This document shows positions 24,600-25,322 of a DNA stretch of 25,322 nucleotides, one piece after another. Under the pieces are notes generated by a model. It made no database searches, had not been told where the DNA came from, and was given only the letters and a program-made list of their open reading frames with translations. Source of the stretch: Thiotrichaceae bacterium (GTDB lineage Bacteria > Pseudomonadota > Gammaproteobacteria > Thiotrichales > Thiotrichaceae); contig JALVEA010000326.1 of the NCBI GenBank assembly GCA_027008665.1, positions 1 to 25,322 of the forward strand, read 5' to 3'. Position 1 is the first letter of the stretch. Every line of letters begins with the position of its first letter. The position numbers and the translations under genes were made by a program.

Positions 24600-25322
24600 T
24601 GAGCTTAATCAATTGGATTGATGATCGCTTCCCTTTAAGCAAGGTATGGAATGAGCATCTAGCGCAATATTACGCACCGAAAAATTTTAATGCTTGGTAC
24701 TTTTTTGGCTCCTTGGCCATGCTGGTACTTGTTTTGCAAATCGTAACAGGTATTTTGCTAACCATGCACTATAAACCTGACACCATGTTGGCATTTGCTT
24801 CTGTTGAATATATTATGCGGGATGTACCGGGAGGCTGGTTTATACGCTATATGCATTCCACGGGAGCATCATTATTCTTTGTGGTGGTCTACCTGCATAT
24901 GTTCCGCGGATTGCTTTATGGCTCTTTTAAAGGACCACGGGAATTAGTTTGGTTAATTGGTATGGCAATTTACCTTGCCTTGATGGCTGAAGCCTTTATG
25001 GGATATTTACTTCCTTGGGGGCAAATGTCTTTCTGGGGCGCTCAGGTTATTATCAACCTATTTAATACCGTTCCTTATATTGGTGATGTGCTTTCTACCA
25101 CCATTCGGGGTGACTTTGTTATCTCTGATCCAACCTTAAACCGCTTCTTTGCATTCCATGTTATTGCAGTGCCTTTGATCTTGGTTGGTTTGGTTTTTGT
25201 ACATATCGTTGCATTGCATGTGGTGGGTTCTAATAATCCAGATGGCGTTGAGATCAAAAAGAATAAAGATAAAAATGGTATTCCTTTAGATGGTATCCCA
25301 TTCCACCCTTACTACAGTGTTA
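24599..25322 (+). CDS. petB: Cytochrome b of the bc1 complex (partial, right edge)
   Basis: Membrane subunit carrying hemes bL and bH and the quinone sites. The ATG overlaps the petA stop (TAATG) and AAGGAGG lies 7 bases upstream. The 241 visible residues start MSLINWIDDRFPL. Heme ligands are His86 and His100 in helix B (YMHSTGASLFFVVVYLHMF) and His187 and His202 in helix D. Fourteen residues separate the helix D pair, one more than in mitochondrial and Rhodobacter cytochrome b. LPWGQMSFWGA and HVVGSNNPDG are typical. The C-terminal half and petC lie outside. Confidence 0.97.
   Translation, partial: MSLINWIDDRFPLSKVWNEHLAQYYAPKNFNAWYFFGSLAMLVLVLQIVTGILLTMHYKPDTMLAFASVEYIMRDVPGGWFIRYMHSTGASLFFVVVYLHMFRGLLYGSFKGPRELVWLIGMAIYLALMAEAFMGYLLPWGQMSFWGAQVIINLFNTVPYIGDVLSTTIRGDFVISDPTLNRFFAFHVIAVPLILVGLVFVHIVALHVVGSNNPDGVEIKKNKDKNGIPLDGIPFHPYYSV

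Noticed and set aside
1..25322. CRISPR arrays, rRNA, tRNA, complete insertion sequences or prophage genes
   Set aside because: No regularly spaced repeats, no tRNA cloverleaf or rRNA-like stretch, and no transposase or integrase reading frame were seen.

Overview
The window is AT-rich DNA from a gammaproteobacterium. The supporting genes are FabA, the EpmA/EpmB/EF-P beta-lysylation set, a YaiL (DUF2058) homologue, AmpD, YajC-SecD-SecF, PcnB-FolK-PanB-PanC and a cytochrome bc1 operon (petA, petB). I cannot name a genus. An aerobic, AT-rich lineage of the sulfur-oxidiser or methanotroph type would fit, but that is a guess.

Layout. 1-2527 (minus): elongasome pair mrdA (PBP2) and rodA, rodA running off the left edge. 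2772-5579 (plus): YaiL-like protein, a CAP/PR-1 lipoprotein, fabA, and a membrane-anchored DUF1287 protein. 5611-7290 (minus): a large protein with PilZ c-di-GMP-binding signatures. 7578-10236: epmB divergent from efp-epmA, giving both known steps of EF-P Lys34 beta-lysylation apart from EpmC. 10305-13491: yajC-secD-secF. 13492-17388: a loosely packed accessory stretch of four envelope proteins (META-domain, BON/OmpA-like, TlpA-like thioredoxin, single-TM unknown) with long non-coding gaps, inverted repeats and hairpins. 17390-17998 (minus): ampD. 18277-21724 (plus): pcnB-folK-panB-panC in one tight run. 21754-23343 (minus): M23 endopeptidase of the MepM/OapA type. 23344-24002: long gap. 24003-25322: petA-petB, petB cut by the right edge.

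Much of the window concerns the cell envelope: wall synthesis (PBP2, RodA), wall cleavage and recycling (M23, AmpD), protein export (SecDF-YajC) and unsaturated fatty acid synthesis (FabA).

The least ordinary part is 13.5-18.1 kb. Three of its four proteins have unrelated folds (META, BON/OmpA-like, unknown TM) but carry the same short pattern ITG-x(7,11)-PD-x(2,3)-SIT in the segment expected to be periplasmic. The same stretch carries a dispersed repeat. One copy forms an inverted-repeat element at 15681-15832, a second copy (32 of 38 positions identical to its right arm) lies upstream of ampD, and a partial copy lies upstream of the BON gene. This is my best candidate for an undescribed envelope module. 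Its function is unknown and the motif could be convergent low-complexity linker sequence.
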